Positions 8,325-37,907 of a stretch of DNA of 58,748 bases are shown here, piece by piece. Both the position numbers and the translations under genes were made by a program. Under the pieces are notes generated by a model. That model did not search any database, had not been told where the DNA came from, and saw nothing but the letters and a program-made list of their open reading frames with translations. Origin of the DNA: Micromonospora matsumotoense (GTDB lineage Bacteria > Actinomycetota > Actinomycetes > Mycobacteriales > Micromonosporaceae); contig NZ_FMCU01000030.1 of the NCBI RefSeq assembly GCF_900091525.1, positions 1 to 58,748 of the forward strand. Reading direction: 5' to 3'. Each line of letters begins with the position of its first letter. The first letter of the stretch is position 1.

Positions 8325-11156
8325 TCAGCTCGCCTGTACTGCTGCCGACTCCCAATGCGGCCAGGAGCGCTCGGCCCCGCTCGGCGCCACCGCCAGCAGT
8401 CCGGCCCCGGTGGCGTCCATCGGGAGGCCCAGCGACAACTCGGTGCGTCGCCGGACGTTCAGCTTCCGGTAGACCCGGGTCAGGTGCTGCTCGACGGTGC
8501 TCACCGTGATGTACAGCTTCTTGCCGATCTCCCGGTTGGTGTGACCGAGCGCGGCCAGCGTGGCGACGCGCTGTTCGGCGTCGCTGAGCCGGGACATCTC
8601 CTCGTGCTCCGGCGGGGCGTCCGCCTCGTCGCCGCCGCCGGGCAACAGCCGACGGCACAGCGCCTGCGCCTGGATGTCCTTGGACAACTGCATCGCGCTG
8701 CGGGCCACCACCCGGGAGGTGTTGAACTCGCCGCGCCCGTAGTGCGCGCTACTGAGCGCGGCGAGGGCGAGGAAGAGCTGGTAGCGGTCGCCGGCCTCCT
8801 GGAGCAGGTTGGCCGCCTGACGCAGGGTGTTGACCCGTTGTTTGACGTCGAGCGCCGACCCGAGCAGCCGCAGCGAGATGCCCCTGGTCCGGGCGTTCTC
8901 GGCACCGGGCCGGGAGAGCTGCTCGGTCACCAGGCCCCGGGCCAGGTCGGGCCGGCCGGACCGCAGGTAGACCTGGGCCAGGTCGCCCCGCCAGGGAAGC
9001 AGGGTGGGCAGATCCAGCCCCCACTGGGTGGCCAGCTGCCCGCAGGTCTCGAAGTCGGCGAGCGCGGCGTGTGACCGTCCCCCGGCCAGGTGCAGGTGGC
9101 CGCGGGCGCGCAGGTAGAGCGGCCAGAACCAGGTGTCCCGCATGGCATCCGGCATGACGTGCTTGAGCTGCGCCTCGGCCTCGTCCAACTTGTCCATGCC
9201 GATCTTGGCGAGCAGCAGGTTGGACAACGGCGAACCGATCGCGACACCCCAGTTGTGCGGTGACATCGCGTCCAGCGCCTCGCGGGCGAACCGTTCACTG
9301 AGCGGCAGGTCGCCCTGCCGCAGCGCGATGTGCGACCGGACGTCGGACAGGATGGCGTGCCAGGTGGTGGCACCCCGCGCCCCGGCCTCGGCGCCGAGTA
9401 CGTCGCACCAGTGCACGGCCCGGTCCATCCGGTCGGCGTAGACCAGCGTCTGCAACGCGCACAGGGCCGACTCCAGTCCGACGTCGACCAGCAGGTGGCT
9501 GCCGAGCACCTGCTCGGCGCGGGCGATCACGTCGTCGGTCACCCCCTCGGTGAGGACGGCGGTCAGCGACGGCGTGGCCGATCCGAGCGGGCCGTCCGAG
9601 CGGGCCGCGGTCATGGCCGGCGTGGTCACCGACGGGACGCCGGGGGTGGCGTCGAGTTCGGCGAAGGCGACCGGGAAGTGCAGCCGCAGCCACTCGGTGC
9701 ACCCCTCCAACTCGGCTACGGTGGTGGCGTCCCACTGCTGCCGCGCGGCGCGCAGATGGCGCAGCGTCTCCTGGGCGTCCTCCCGATGGCCGTGCCAGAG
9801 CTGGTAACGCAGCAGCGCCGCGGCATGCCGCTCGGAGAGGTGCCCGGCCCGCAGCGCGTCGCGCTGGGACTGGAGGTGCTGGCTCACCGCTGCCGGATTG
9901 ATCCGCCACTGGCAGTCGGCCAGCAGCGCGGTCAGCGCCGCCCGGCGGGGGACGTCGTCGCACATCTCGTGGGCCAGTTTGAGCGACTCCACCGCATCGT
10001 CGACGCGGTCATCGGCGAGCGCGTGTGTCGCCGACTCCTGGAGCACGGTGATCGCCCAGGGCTCGACCAGGCCGCCGGCCGCGAGCAGGTGACCCCCGAT
10101 CGCCGAGGCGGGCGCGCCCTCGGCGTGCAGCAGCTCGGCCGCGCGGGCGTGCATCTCGGACAGCGCCTCCGGGGCGAGGTCGTGCAGCACCGCCGCACCC
10201 GCCGCCGGGTGGCGGAACCGGCCGGCGTCCAGCAGTCCGGACGTGGCCAGCGCGTCGAGTACCCATTGGACCCGGGCCGGCTTGCTGTCCAGCAGCCGGC
10301 CCAGCAGCGCCGGGGTGGCGAAGTCGCCGAGCAGGGCCAACCCGTGGGCCGTCTCCAGGATCACCGGGTCCCACCGCCGCAGGCAGGCCAGGACGGCCTG
10401 GCGGAACTGGTCGCCGACGACCAACTCGGTGCCGTCGGCCGACCCGGCGGCACGCCGGTCCTGGCCGAGGGCGTGCAGCAGCAGCGGGTTGCCGCCGCTG
10501 ACCCGGTGGTACGCCGGAGCGAGCGCCGCGGCGGTGTCCCGGTCCATCCAGCCGCTCAGCAGCTCGACGACCCCCGCCTCGGAGAGCGGAGCCAGCTGGA
10601 TGTTGCAGAAACAGGCGTGCCGGGTGAGCTCGGCGCGGAACTCCGGGTTGAGCGGTTGGGGTTGGGGTGACTCGGTGAGCACCACCAGCAACTGCGCGGC
10701 GGTGAGCCGGCGTTGCAGGTAGAGCAGGGTTTGCAGGGTGGTCTCGTCGGCGAACTCGACGTCGTCGACGAGCAGGACGAGCGGCCGGTCACGGGCGATG
10801 TCGAGCAGTTCGGCGCACATCCCGCGTACCGCGCTGATGTCGACCGTGCCCTCGGTCGTGGTGTCCCCTGGCTCGATGAACGCGGCGATGCGTCCGAGCG
10901 TCTCGGCCGGCAGCGGCACGCTGTGGAACAGCTGCCCCATGACGGCGGCAGGCAGCAGTCGCTCGGCCCGCGAGCAGGCGGCGCTCAGCACCAGAGCGCC
11001 GGTCGCCTCTACGCGGTCGGCGAAGGCCCGCAGCAGCTCGGTCTTGCCCGTGGCACCAGGGCCGCTGATCAGCGCGACCCGTCCCCTGCCCGTGGCGCTT
11101 CCGGAGTAAAGCTCCCGCAAGATGTCAAGCTCGCGGCTTCTCTCCACGAATTCCAC
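8325..11156 (-). CDS. Large ATP-binding LuxR-family (LAL) transcriptional regulator
   Basis: 943 residues, the normal size for LAL activators. The N terminus has an AAA-type ATPase with Walker A (SGPGATGKTELL, near residues 30-41) and Walker B (LVLLVDDVEF, near 126). The middle is a long helical, tetratricopeptide-like region. The C-terminal LuxR helix-turn-helix spans LSDAEQRVATLAALGHTNREIG and YITVSTVEQHLTRVYRKLNV. The start is GTG 11156 behind a GGGGGGAG ribosome site. LAL proteins are typical pathway-specific activators of macrolide and macrolactam PKS clusters. This one lies next to an 830-bp non-coding region and is the best candidate for the main activator here. Its binding sites are not known; the CCCCTA direct repeats are a guess. 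Confidence 0.92.
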   Translation of the reverse strand: MEFVERSRELDILRELYSGSATGRGRVALISGPGATGKTELLRAFADRVEATGALVLSAACSRAERLLPAAVMGQLFHSVPLPAETLGRIAAFIEPGDTTTEGTVDISAVRGMCAELLDIARDRPLVLLVDDVEFADETTLQTLLYLQRRLTAAQLLVVLTESPQPQPLNPEFRAELTRHACFCNIQLAPLSEAGVVELLSGWMDRDTAAALAPAYHRVSGGNPLLLHALGQDRRAAGSADGTELVVGDQFRQAVLACLRRWDPVILETAHGLALLGDFATPALLGRLLDSKPARVQWVLDALATSGLLDAGRFRHPAAGAAVLHDLAPEALSEMHARAAELLHAEGAPASAIGGHLLAAGGLVEPWAITVLQESATHALADDRVDDAVESLKLAHEMCDDVPRRAALTALLADCQWRINPAAVSQHLQSQRDALRAGHLSERHAAALLRYQLWHGHREDAQETLRHLRAARQQWDATTVAELEGCTEWLRLHFPVAFAELDATPGVPSVTTPAMTAARSDGPLGSATPSLTAVLTEGVTDDVIARAEQVLGSHLLVDVGLESALCALQTLVYADRMDRAVHWCDVLGAEAGARGATTWHAILSDVRSHIALRQGDLPLSERFAREALDAMSPHNWGVAIGSPLSNLLLAKIGMDKLDEAEAQLKHVMPDAMRDTWFWPLYLRARGHLHLAGGRSHAALADFETCGQLATQWGLDLPTLLPWRGDLAQVYLRSGRPDLARGLVTEQLSRPGAENARTRGISLRLLGSALDVKQRVNTLRQAANLLQEAGDRYQLFLALAALSSAHYGRGEFNTSRVVARSAMQLSKDIQAQALCRRLLPGGGDEADAPPEHEEMSRLSDAEQRVATLAALGHTNREIGKKLYITVSTVEQHLTRVYRKLNVRRRTELSLGLPMDATGAGLLAVAPSGAERSWPHWESAAVQAS

Positions 11157-11987
11157 CCGTCTCCCCCCAGGTCAGCGATGACGCATCGAACGGGGCGCTG
11201 TCGCCTGGCGGGACAGGCCCCCGACGAAACCGTTCGGCTCGATGCCACGCGGTCCGCCGAGGCCCACCCGGCCACTGACCACGTCAGCCCGAAAACCGGG
11301 TCCTTCAATGATGATGGTCAATTAAATGACGGCTTTCGCCACGCCTCGACGGCGACCCCAGCATACATAGACACCCGTACAAGACGGTAGTGGGGTGATG
11401 ATACTTCGTCACTGATATGACGTACGGGCGTGGGGTTTTGTCGGGTTGTCGGCGCCGGCCATTAAATTACCAATCAGTAGCAATTACATGATCCAAGAAC
11501 CGCCTCACCCCTCCCACCTGCACGGATGGCCGCAGAATCAACCACCCCACAGGTCGCTGACCTGGAAAAGGTCTGCCCCAGAGGGCTCTTACCGGAACTT
11601 TTGCATCAAGTCAGCCTCATACCCCACCGACCGCGACGACCTCGTCACACCACCATCGAGCGGACTAGAGGCATTAAAACGGGCAATTCACTCTTGAGGA
11701 AAAATTGAGTTTCAGCGAGAAGACGGAGCTATTACGGGCGCAATTCAGAGCTTGCCGCATTCCTGTCGACCTTGCGACATCAGCACGGGTATCGCAAATG
11801 CGGCCTGCCGGGTCAGGAAAGTGGCCGCAGGTTGGCCGGCGGTGGAAATCTGGTGGCGGACCGGCGGGTTAGGGGTCGCTTCCGGGTATACGCCGGCCTT
11901 CGTTGCCGCCAGGCTGGACCCATCCGAGGGCAGTGACGTACAACACGGTATCGAAAAACGTCTCCGCCCCCAGCCGAGGAGGAAAGC
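11157..11987. other. AT-richer 830-bp intergenic region
   Basis: Divergent space between the LAL regulator (leftward) and the DUF5988-like gene (rightward). It is visibly richer in A/T than its surroundings, with stretches such as TCAATTAAATGACGG (near 11319) and CCATTAAATTACC (near 11460). The short reading frames inside lack actinomycete codon bias and no protein family was recognised. It probably holds two promoters, long untranslated leaders and operator sites. Confidence 0.6.
11867..11886 (-). promoter_or_regulatory. Partial direct-repeat box upstream of the DUF5988-like gene
   Basis: GGTTAGGGGTCGCT followed by a degenerate second half. In reverse complement it matches the first 13 positions of the boxes at 1110, 39496 and 46672. 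It lies about 100 bp upstream of the start codon at 11988, a spacing close to that of the boxes upstream of the ACP and kinase genes. Confidence 0.35.
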
Positions 11988-12275
11988 GTGGACGATCTCA
12001 CATCGGTGAGCAGCGCGCGGCGATTCAGCGACGTTCGCGGCGACGAGCACTTCGAGGGCGACGAGCACTTCGAGGTGGTCCTGGAGGGCGGCCCGCTCGG
12101 GCTGCCAGCCACCACCCGGGCCCGCAGCGCGCCGACCGGCACCGGCCGGATCAAGGTGCCCTATCTGGGCGGCTACGAGCACTTCGAACGCTCCGGTGAC
12201 CACGACGGCCTCAACGACGACGCCTCGCGGGTGGTGATCTTCCGCTGGACCATGCGGACGAAGATCGCCGAATGA
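11988..12275 (+). CDS. Small DUF5988-like protein
   Basis: 95 residues from GTG 11988, preceded by a strong GAGGAGG site. The core reads VVLEGGPLGLP, then KVPYLGGYEHFER, then VVIFRWTMRTKIAE. This pattern matches my memory of the DUF5988 family, small cytosolic proteins of unknown function encoded in actinomycete natural-product clusters. An N-terminal extension contains a tandem EHFE element (DEHFEGDEHFE) that echoes the family's own YEHFER. No catalytic residues or membrane segments are evident. It stands alone between the LAL leader region and a strong terminator, so it is probably monocistronic. A regulatory or chaperone-like role is possible, but I cannot assign one. Confidence 0.75.
   Translation: MDDLTSVSSARRFSDVRGDEHFEGDEHFEVVLEGGPLGLPATTRARSAPTGTGRIKVPYLGGYEHFERSGDHDGLNDDASRVVIFRWTMRTKIAE
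12040..12075 (+). repeat. Perfect 18-bp tandem duplication inside the DUF5988-like gene
   Basis: The unit GCGACGAGCACTTCGAGG occurs at 12040-12057 and immediately again at 12058-12075. It adds six codons in frame (a second DEHFE). The two copies are identical, which suggests recent slippage or an expandable element. Confidence 0.95.
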
Positions 12276-12280
12276 CGGTA

Positions 12281-12318
12281 CGACACAGGGGGCACCGTGG
12301 CCGGTGCCCCCTGTGTCG
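12281..12318. terminator. Bidirectional terminator hairpin (17-bp stem)
   Basis: Arms 12281-12297 and 12302-12318 are perfectly complementary with a 4-nt loop. It lies between the convergent DUF5988-like and thioesterase genes. Confidence 0.9.
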
Positions 12319-12327
12319 TCGTCGGGA

Positions 12328-13104
12328 TCAGCCGGTCGGCTCGCCGGGCGGCAGCGACGCCAACTCGGTGGCGATCAGTCGGATCACGTCGGCGGCATGG
12401 TCGTTGAGGTAGAAGTGCCCGCCCGGATACACCCGTACGTCGCACTCGCCGGTGGTGTGCCGACGCCAGTCGTCCGCCTCGTCCAGGGTGGTCACCGGGT
12501 CGGCGTCGCCGGTGAGTACGGTGATCGGGGCGGCCAACCGCTGCTCCGGGTCGGCCCGGTAGGTCTCCACCGCCTTGTAGTCCCCGCGCACCGCGGGGAG
12601 AATCATCGGCAGCAACTCCGGGTCGCCCAGCACCCGCGGGTCCGACCCGCTGAGCCGGGCCAGTTCCCGCAGTACCCCGGCGTCGTCGCGGGTGTGCACG
12701 TACCGCTCGTCGCGGACCCGGGACGGGGCCCGGCGGCCGGAGGCGAACAGCCGTACCGGCGGCCGGCCGGTCTCCCGCTGCAACCGCAGTCCCACCTCGT
12801 AGGCGAGCACCGCACCCATACTGTGGCCGAACAGCGCCACCGGTCGGTCAAGCCACGGCTGCAGCGCGCCGAACACCCCGTCGGCCAGGTCGGCGACGGT
12901 GTCCAGCACCGGCTCGTGTCGACGGTCCTGCCGGCCGGGGTACTGGATCGCCAGCACCTCCACGGCGGGCGAGAGGGCCCGGGAGACCGGAAACAGGTAG
13001 CTGGCCGAGCCACCGGCGTGCGGCAGCGCCACCAGCCGGATCGCGCTGGACGGCGACGGGTGGAACCGCCGTACCCACAGGTCGTTCTCTAGCGTTGCCG
13101 TCAT
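12328..13104 (-). CDS. Type II thioesterase (editing)
   Basis: 258-residue alpha/beta hydrolase with the TEII nucleophile motif GHSMG (Ser near residue 95), the early LPHAGGSASYLF segment, the Asp region VLTGDADPVT, and the catalytic His in GGHFYLND near the C terminus. Stand-alone TEIIs hydrolyse stalled or wrongly decarboxylated acyl groups from PKS carrier proteins. The ATG at 13104 has a GAGGA site 7 bases upstream and was chosen over much longer in-frame extensions, which lack family similarity. It serves the PKS genes of this cluster in trans. The length is normal and all catalytic residues are visible. Confidence 0.93.
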   Translation of the reverse strand: MTATLENDLWVRRFHPSPSSAIRLVALPHAGGSASYLFPVSRALSPAVEVLAIQYPGRQDRRHEPVLDTVADLADGVFGALQPWLDRPVALFGHSMGAVLAYEVGLRLQRETGRPPVRLFASGRRAPSRVRDERYVHTRDDAGVLRELARLSGSDPRVLGDPELLPMILPAVRGDYKAVETYRADPEQRLAAPITVLTGDADPVTTLDEADDWRRHTTGECDVRVYPGGHFYLNDHAADVIRLIATELASLPPGEPTG

Positions 13105-13250
13105 CACTGGTCCTCTGGGGATCGACGCCGCGGGCACGCCCGCAGCCGGAGGTTCCCGGGCCGGCGGTGCCTCGGCCGGCACGCCAACAAGCTCGCTGCG
13201 GTGCCGGCGCCCACTGACGAAGCGAGCGTAGGAACACCGGGAGAACGGGA

Positions 13251-13298
13251 CAACCCCTAAGCGGGGCGTCTGCCCCCTAGCGCGGCAAGGGGGCAGAC
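13251..13298. promoter_or_regulatory. CCCCTA half-sites and hairpin upstream of the type II thioesterase
   Basis: Contains CCCCTAAGC (from 13254) and CCCCCTAGCG (from 13273), with the TA steps 20 bp apart. An 11-bp inverted repeat (13268-13278 and 13288-13298, 9-nt loop) encloses the second half-site. It may combine a terminator tail for the MFS gene with an operator for the thioesterase promoter. Confidence 0.4.
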
Positions 13299-13350
13299 GG
13301 CACACCGGGGCACCGGCAGCGGCGTGAGGAGGTGGAGCCGGTCGGCCGCA

Positions 13351-13386
13351 GGGTGGCGTTCCCGCCCCTGCGCGGGAACGCCACCC
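13351..13386 (-). terminator. Terminator hairpin downstream of the MFS exporter
   Basis: Perfect 15-bp stem (13351-13365 and 13372-13386) with a 6-nt loop, 18 bp past the stop of the leftward transporter gene. Confidence 0.88.
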
Positions 13387-13403
13387 CCGGCTCAACGGTG
13401 CGG

Positions 13404-15179
13404 TCAGGCCACCGGGTGGGCCGGCCGGCTGCTGGCCGGAGCGGCCGGGACCGGTCCGATCCGGACCCCGGGGCCGGGCACGCCACCGGCGGGGCCGGCG
13501 CCCTCGGCGACCCGGCCGACCGGCACCGCGCCGGCCGGAACAGGCGCGGCGTCGGCCGTGGCAGCGTCGGGATCGGTGTCGATGGCCCCTTCGGCGGGTG
13601 GCGGGGTGGCGGCCGACGGGGTGGCGGGGTCGCCCGGCCCACCCGACGTGTCCTGTCCGGGCACCGACGCGCCCACGTTGCGCAGCAGCACAGCGGCCAG
13701 CACCGCCGTCACCAGCAGGATGCCGGCGGCGACGACCGCGGCGACCCGCAGCTCGGCGGCGAAGGCGGCGCGCGCCAGCGCCACCAGCGTGTCCGCCGCG
13801 ACGGTGGCGAGCCCGCGGCTCTCCTCGACCGCGCCACCCAGGGTCTCCCGTGCGGTGGCCCAGGAATCCGCCGACACCCCGTCCGGTGCCGCGCCGGAGA
13901 GTTGCTGCCGGTAGACGAACGTGCCGATGCTGCCGAGGATCGCGACGCCGAGCGCCGCACCCAACTGGCTGCCCGTCTCGGAGAGCCCGGCAGCGGCACC
14001 GGCCCGCTCCGGCGGCGCGGTGGAGACGATCAGCTCGGCGCTCAACGTGAGGACCATCGCGACGCCACCGGTCATCAGCGCCTGACCGACCACCACCTGG
14101 GCCAGTCCCGCCGCGTCGCCGACCTGGGCGAGCACCAGGCAGCCGGCCGCCCCCACCAGCAGACCACCGGCCGCGACGTAGGCCCGCCGGAAGCGCTGCG
14201 CCAGCATCGGGGCCAGCACCGCCGCGCCGATGCCCGCCGCGGCGGCGGCCGGCAGCGACCACAGCCCGGCGGTGAACGGGCGCAGCCCGAGCACCAGTTG
14301 GAGGTACTGGCTGATGAAGAACATGAAACCGACCAGCGCGAAGTTGGCGAGCACGTTCATCACCACCGCCGCGCTGAACGCCGGTGCGCGGAACAGCCGA
14401 ACGTCGATCACCGGGTCGGCGAGACGCCGTTGCCGCCACACGAAGACGGTCAGGAAGACCAGCCCGCCGACCACGCCGGCCACCGGGGGCCAGTCCGCCC
14501 CGTGCTCGGCGAACTGCTTGATGCCCCAGACCGTCGGCAGCACCGCGACGAAGGCCAGCACCGTGCTGAGCAGGTCGAACCGCCCGGCCGCCGGATCGCG
14601 GAACTCGGGCAGCAACAGGGGGGCCAGGATCAGCAGGAGCAGCATGATCGGCACGTTGATCTCGAAGACGGCGCCCCAGGAGAAGTACTGGAGCAGGGCC
14701 CCGCCGGCCACCAGACCGATGACGCTACCGGCAGAGAAGCCGGCCGCCCAGAGCCCGATCGCGGCCCGACGCTCGTTCTCGTCGTGGAACATGTTGCGGA
14801 TCAACGACATGGTCGACGGCATGAGGGTCGCACCGGCGGCACCCATCACCGCCCTGGTCCCGATCAGCATGCCGGGACTGGTGGAGAGGGCCGTGGCCAC
14901 GGATGCCGCACCGAACACCGCCGCGCCGATCATCAGCAGCCGACGGCGCCCGATCCGGTCCCCCAGCGTTCCCATCGGGATCAGCAGGCCGGCCAGCACG
15001 AAGGCGTAGACGTCGGTGATCCAGAGGAGTTGGCTGCTGGTCGGCTCAAGGTCCGCCGTGATGAACGGCAGGGCGTACGACAGCACGGTCATGTCCATGC
15101 TGATGATCAGTGTCACCATGACGAGTACCGCGAGGCCGATCCACTCGCGACGGCCGGCCTTTGCCTGCGCTGTAGCCAT
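13404..15179 (-). CDS. MFS drug exporter, DHA2 (14-helix EmrB/QacA) family
   Basis: 591 residues. The N terminus shows LIISMDMTVLSYALPFI, the DHA2 motif D1 pattern. The conserved loop 2-3 motif is GTLGDRIGRRRLL, and motif C-like segments follow (GAAGATLMPSTMSLI). About fourteen hydrophobic helices extend to residue 495. The last 90 or so residues form an Ala/Pro/Gly-rich, probably disordered cytoplasmic tail that is unusual for the family. The start ATG at 15179 has no clear ribosome site. A TetR gene is divergent across 58 bp containing an inverted repeat, the classic repressor-exporter pair. Likely role: export of, and self-resistance to, the cluster product (inference). Confidence 0.92.
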   Translation of the reverse strand: MATAQAKAGRREWIGLAVLVMVTLIISMDMTVLSYALPFITADLEPTSSQLLWITDVYAFVLAGLLIPMGTLGDRIGRRRLLMIGAAVFGAASVATALSTSPGMLIGTRAVMGAAGATLMPSTMSLIRNMFHDENERRAAIGLWAAGFSAGSVIGLVAGGALLQYFSWGAVFEINVPIMLLLLILAPLLLPEFRDPAAGRFDLLSTVLAFVAVLPTVWGIKQFAEHGADWPPVAGVVGGLVFLTVFVWRQRRLADPVIDVRLFRAPAFSAAVVMNVLANFALVGFMFFISQYLQLVLGLRPFTAGLWSLPAAAAAGIGAAVLAPMLAQRFRRAYVAAGGLLVGAAGCLVLAQVGDAAGLAQVVVGQALMTGGVAMVLTLSAELIVSTAPPERAGAAAGLSETGSQLGAALGVAILGSIGTFVYRQQLSGAAPDGVSADSWATARETLGGAVEESRGLATVAADTLVALARAAFAAELRVAAVVAAGILLVTAVLAAVLLRNVGASVPGQDTSGGPGDPATPSAATPPPAEGAIDTDPDAATADAAPVPAGAVPVGRVAEGAGPAGGVPGPGVRIGPVPAAPASSRPAHPVA

Positions 15180-15196
15180 GGCCGAAAGCTATCACC

Positions 15197-15218
15197 GGTT
15201 ATATACAAGCGTATACAT
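15197..15218. promoter_or_regulatory. Candidate TetR operator in the MFS/TetR divergent promoter
   Basis: An inverted repeat TATAC-AAGC-GTATA (15202-15215) lies inside ATATACAAGCGTATACAT, an A/T island in GC-rich DNA, 23 bp upstream of the TetR start and midway between the two genes. Typical position for an operator repressing both. Confidence 0.6.
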
Positions 15219-15237
15219 CCGGTGGGTGAATTAGGGG

Positions 15238-15849
15238 GTGGTTCCGAGTAGGGTGACGCCCGTGGGTCATCGGGAACGCCTGCTGGCAGGGGCTAGAGTC
15301 TGCCTCTACGAACGCGGCTACACACGCACTACCGCCCGTGACATCGTCGCCGCCTCGGACACCAACCTGGCGTCGATCGGGTACCACTTCGGCTCCAAGG
15401 AGGCGCTGCTGACCGCAGCCCTGGTCCAGGCGTTCGAGGAGTGGGGCGTCGAGATCGACCGGGTGCTGCGCGACGGCACGCAACCCGACCTGATGGACCG
15501 GCTGGAGTCGATGTGGACCGGTCTGGTCGAGTCCTTCGGCTCGCACCGGCCGCTCTGGGTCGCCGGGATCGAGGCGTTCGCGCTGGCCGAGCACCTACCG
15601 GTGCTGCGGGAGCAGTTGGCCGAGAGCTACACCCGGGCCCGCCCGGCGCTGGCCGCCTTCGTCCTCCAGAGCGGCGGCGAGAACGTCACCGAGGAGACCC
15701 GCAAGGCCATCGGCTCGTTCCTCCTTGCGCTGATGATCGGATTGACGGTGCAACGGCTGCTCGACCCCGAGGCCGCCCCCTCCGGCAAGGAGTTGGCCGC
15801 GGCGCTGCGGCTGATCATCGGCGCGGTCCACGACACCGCCGGCGACTGA
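15238..15849 (+). CDS. TetR-family transcriptional repressor
   Basis: About 203 residues. The N-terminal helix-turn-helix covers LLAGARVCLYERGYTRTTARDIVAAS and NLASIGYHFGSKEALL, the canonical TetR DNA-binding pattern. The C-terminal ligand-binding half is helical and divergent, as usual. Three in-frame GTG codons (15238, 15253, 15262) could each be the start and none has an ideal ribosome site; the longest is given, and translation may be nearly leaderless. It is divergent from the DHA2 exporter and probably represses both genes until it binds the cluster product or an intermediate. Confidence 0.9.
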   Translation: MVPSRVTPVGHRERLLAGARVCLYERGYTRTTARDIVAASDTNLASIGYHFGSKEALLTAALVQAFEEWGVEIDRVLRDGTQPDLMDRLESMWTGLVESFGSHRPLWVAGIEAFALAEHLPVLREQLAESYTRARPALAAFVLQSGGENVTEETRKAIGSFLLALMIGLTVQRLLDPEAAPSGKELAAALRLIIGAVHDTAGD

Positions 15850-15924
15850 CCTCCGGAGCAGTGCCCCCTTGCGGGTGACGGACCGGAACAGGGGCCCGGA
15901 TAGGGGTCGTCCCCGGCCACCCGA

Positions 15925-16191
15925 TCACTCCACCCGCACCAGACCGGCGCGGAGCATGTCCTCCACCCAGACGTCGACGTCCCGCCGGGTGGCCGCCGGA
16001 TCGGCCGCCCACTGCCGGGCGAGGACGCCAGCCGCGCGCTCCGGCGAGCCGCCCTGCTGCTGCAACGCGATCCACATGGCCGCGGCGGTCGCCCCGAACC
16101 GGTATCGCAGTCCGTCCCGTTCGGAGGTCAGCTCCAACTGCCCACTCCGGGTGACCTTCGCGATGATCCCCTGTTCGAGTCGCACCCGCAT
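15925..16191 (-). CDS. PqqD-like protein (RiPP recognition element fold), lone
   Basis: 88 residues from ATG 16191, behind GAGGTAGGGAGG. The sequence fits the PqqD family: an N-terminal strand region (LEQGIIAKVTRSGQLELTS), RYRFGATAAAMWIAL in the middle, and a helical C terminus ending VWVEDMLRAGLVRVE. PqqD and its relatives bind leader peptides and present them to radical SAM or other modifying enzymes. Here there is no evident precursor peptide or PqqE partner, and the only radical SAM gene is the KamA-type aminomutase 23 kb away. It is convergent with the TetR gene and upstream of nothing in its direction, so its link to the PKS is by location only. An alternative start at 16260 would add 23 residues without family similarity. 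Confidence 0.75.
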   Translation of the reverse strand: MRVRLEQGIIAKVTRSGQLELTSERDGLRYRFGATAAAMWIALQQQGGSPERAAGVLARQWAADPAATRRDVDVWVEDMLRAGLVRVE

Positions 16192-16346
16192 CCTCCCTAC
16201 CTCTCCGCGTCCACCTGGTGGCACCTGCGGCGAACCGGTCCGTCCACCCCGTCCGGCCACTACCGTACGAGGTCGGGCGGTAACGCGATACGGTCATGGA
16301 CCCACGCCGAAGGTGGACAAATACCCACCCTCTACCGGGTAGGAAG

Positions 16347-16388
16347 CCCGAGGTCCGCCGGCCACCGTGGGTGTCGGCGGACCTCGGG
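16347..16388. terminator. Terminator hairpin after the first PKS gene
   Basis: 14-bp perfect stem (16347-16360 and 16375-16388) with a 14-nt loop, 17 bp past the PKS stop codon. Confidence 0.8.
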
Positions 16389-16404
16389 TCCGACAGCCGG
16401 AGGG

Positions 16405-37758
<21,354 letters not shown>

Positions 37759-37829
37759 GGCACGCTCCACTAGGTCTCCGGGTTCGACGCCCGGCTCGGT
37801 GTGTCGGCTTGCGGCGCCCGATCACGGCA

Positions 37830-37897
37830 AGGCCGCCGCGACCGGTAGGGGGGACCGGTCGCGGCGGCCTCGCGGCGACCGGTGGGTTCACCGGTCG
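37830..37897. terminator. Tandem terminator hairpins between ferredoxin and PKS genes
   Basis: A 17-bp perfect stem (37830-37846 and 37854-37870) and a 9-bp stem (37876-37884 and 37889-37897) lie just past the ferredoxin stop. They separate the P450/ferredoxin transcript from the downstream PKS gene, so the PKS should have its own promoter within about 37759-37830. Confidence 0.85.
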
Positions 37898-37907
37898 GGG
37901 CTGTGGT

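Noticed and set aside
11446..11697. 83-codon plus-strand frame in the AT-richer region
   Set aside because: No ribosome site, atypical codon use and no recognisable family; treated as non-coding.
11745..12203. 152-codon minus-strand frame over the DUF5988-like gene
   Set aside because: Overlaps a better-supported gene with a strong ribosome site and family motifs.
15850..15924. Terminator between the TetR and PqqD-like genes
   Set aside because: Only short, imperfect GC complementarity was found; not strong enough to list.
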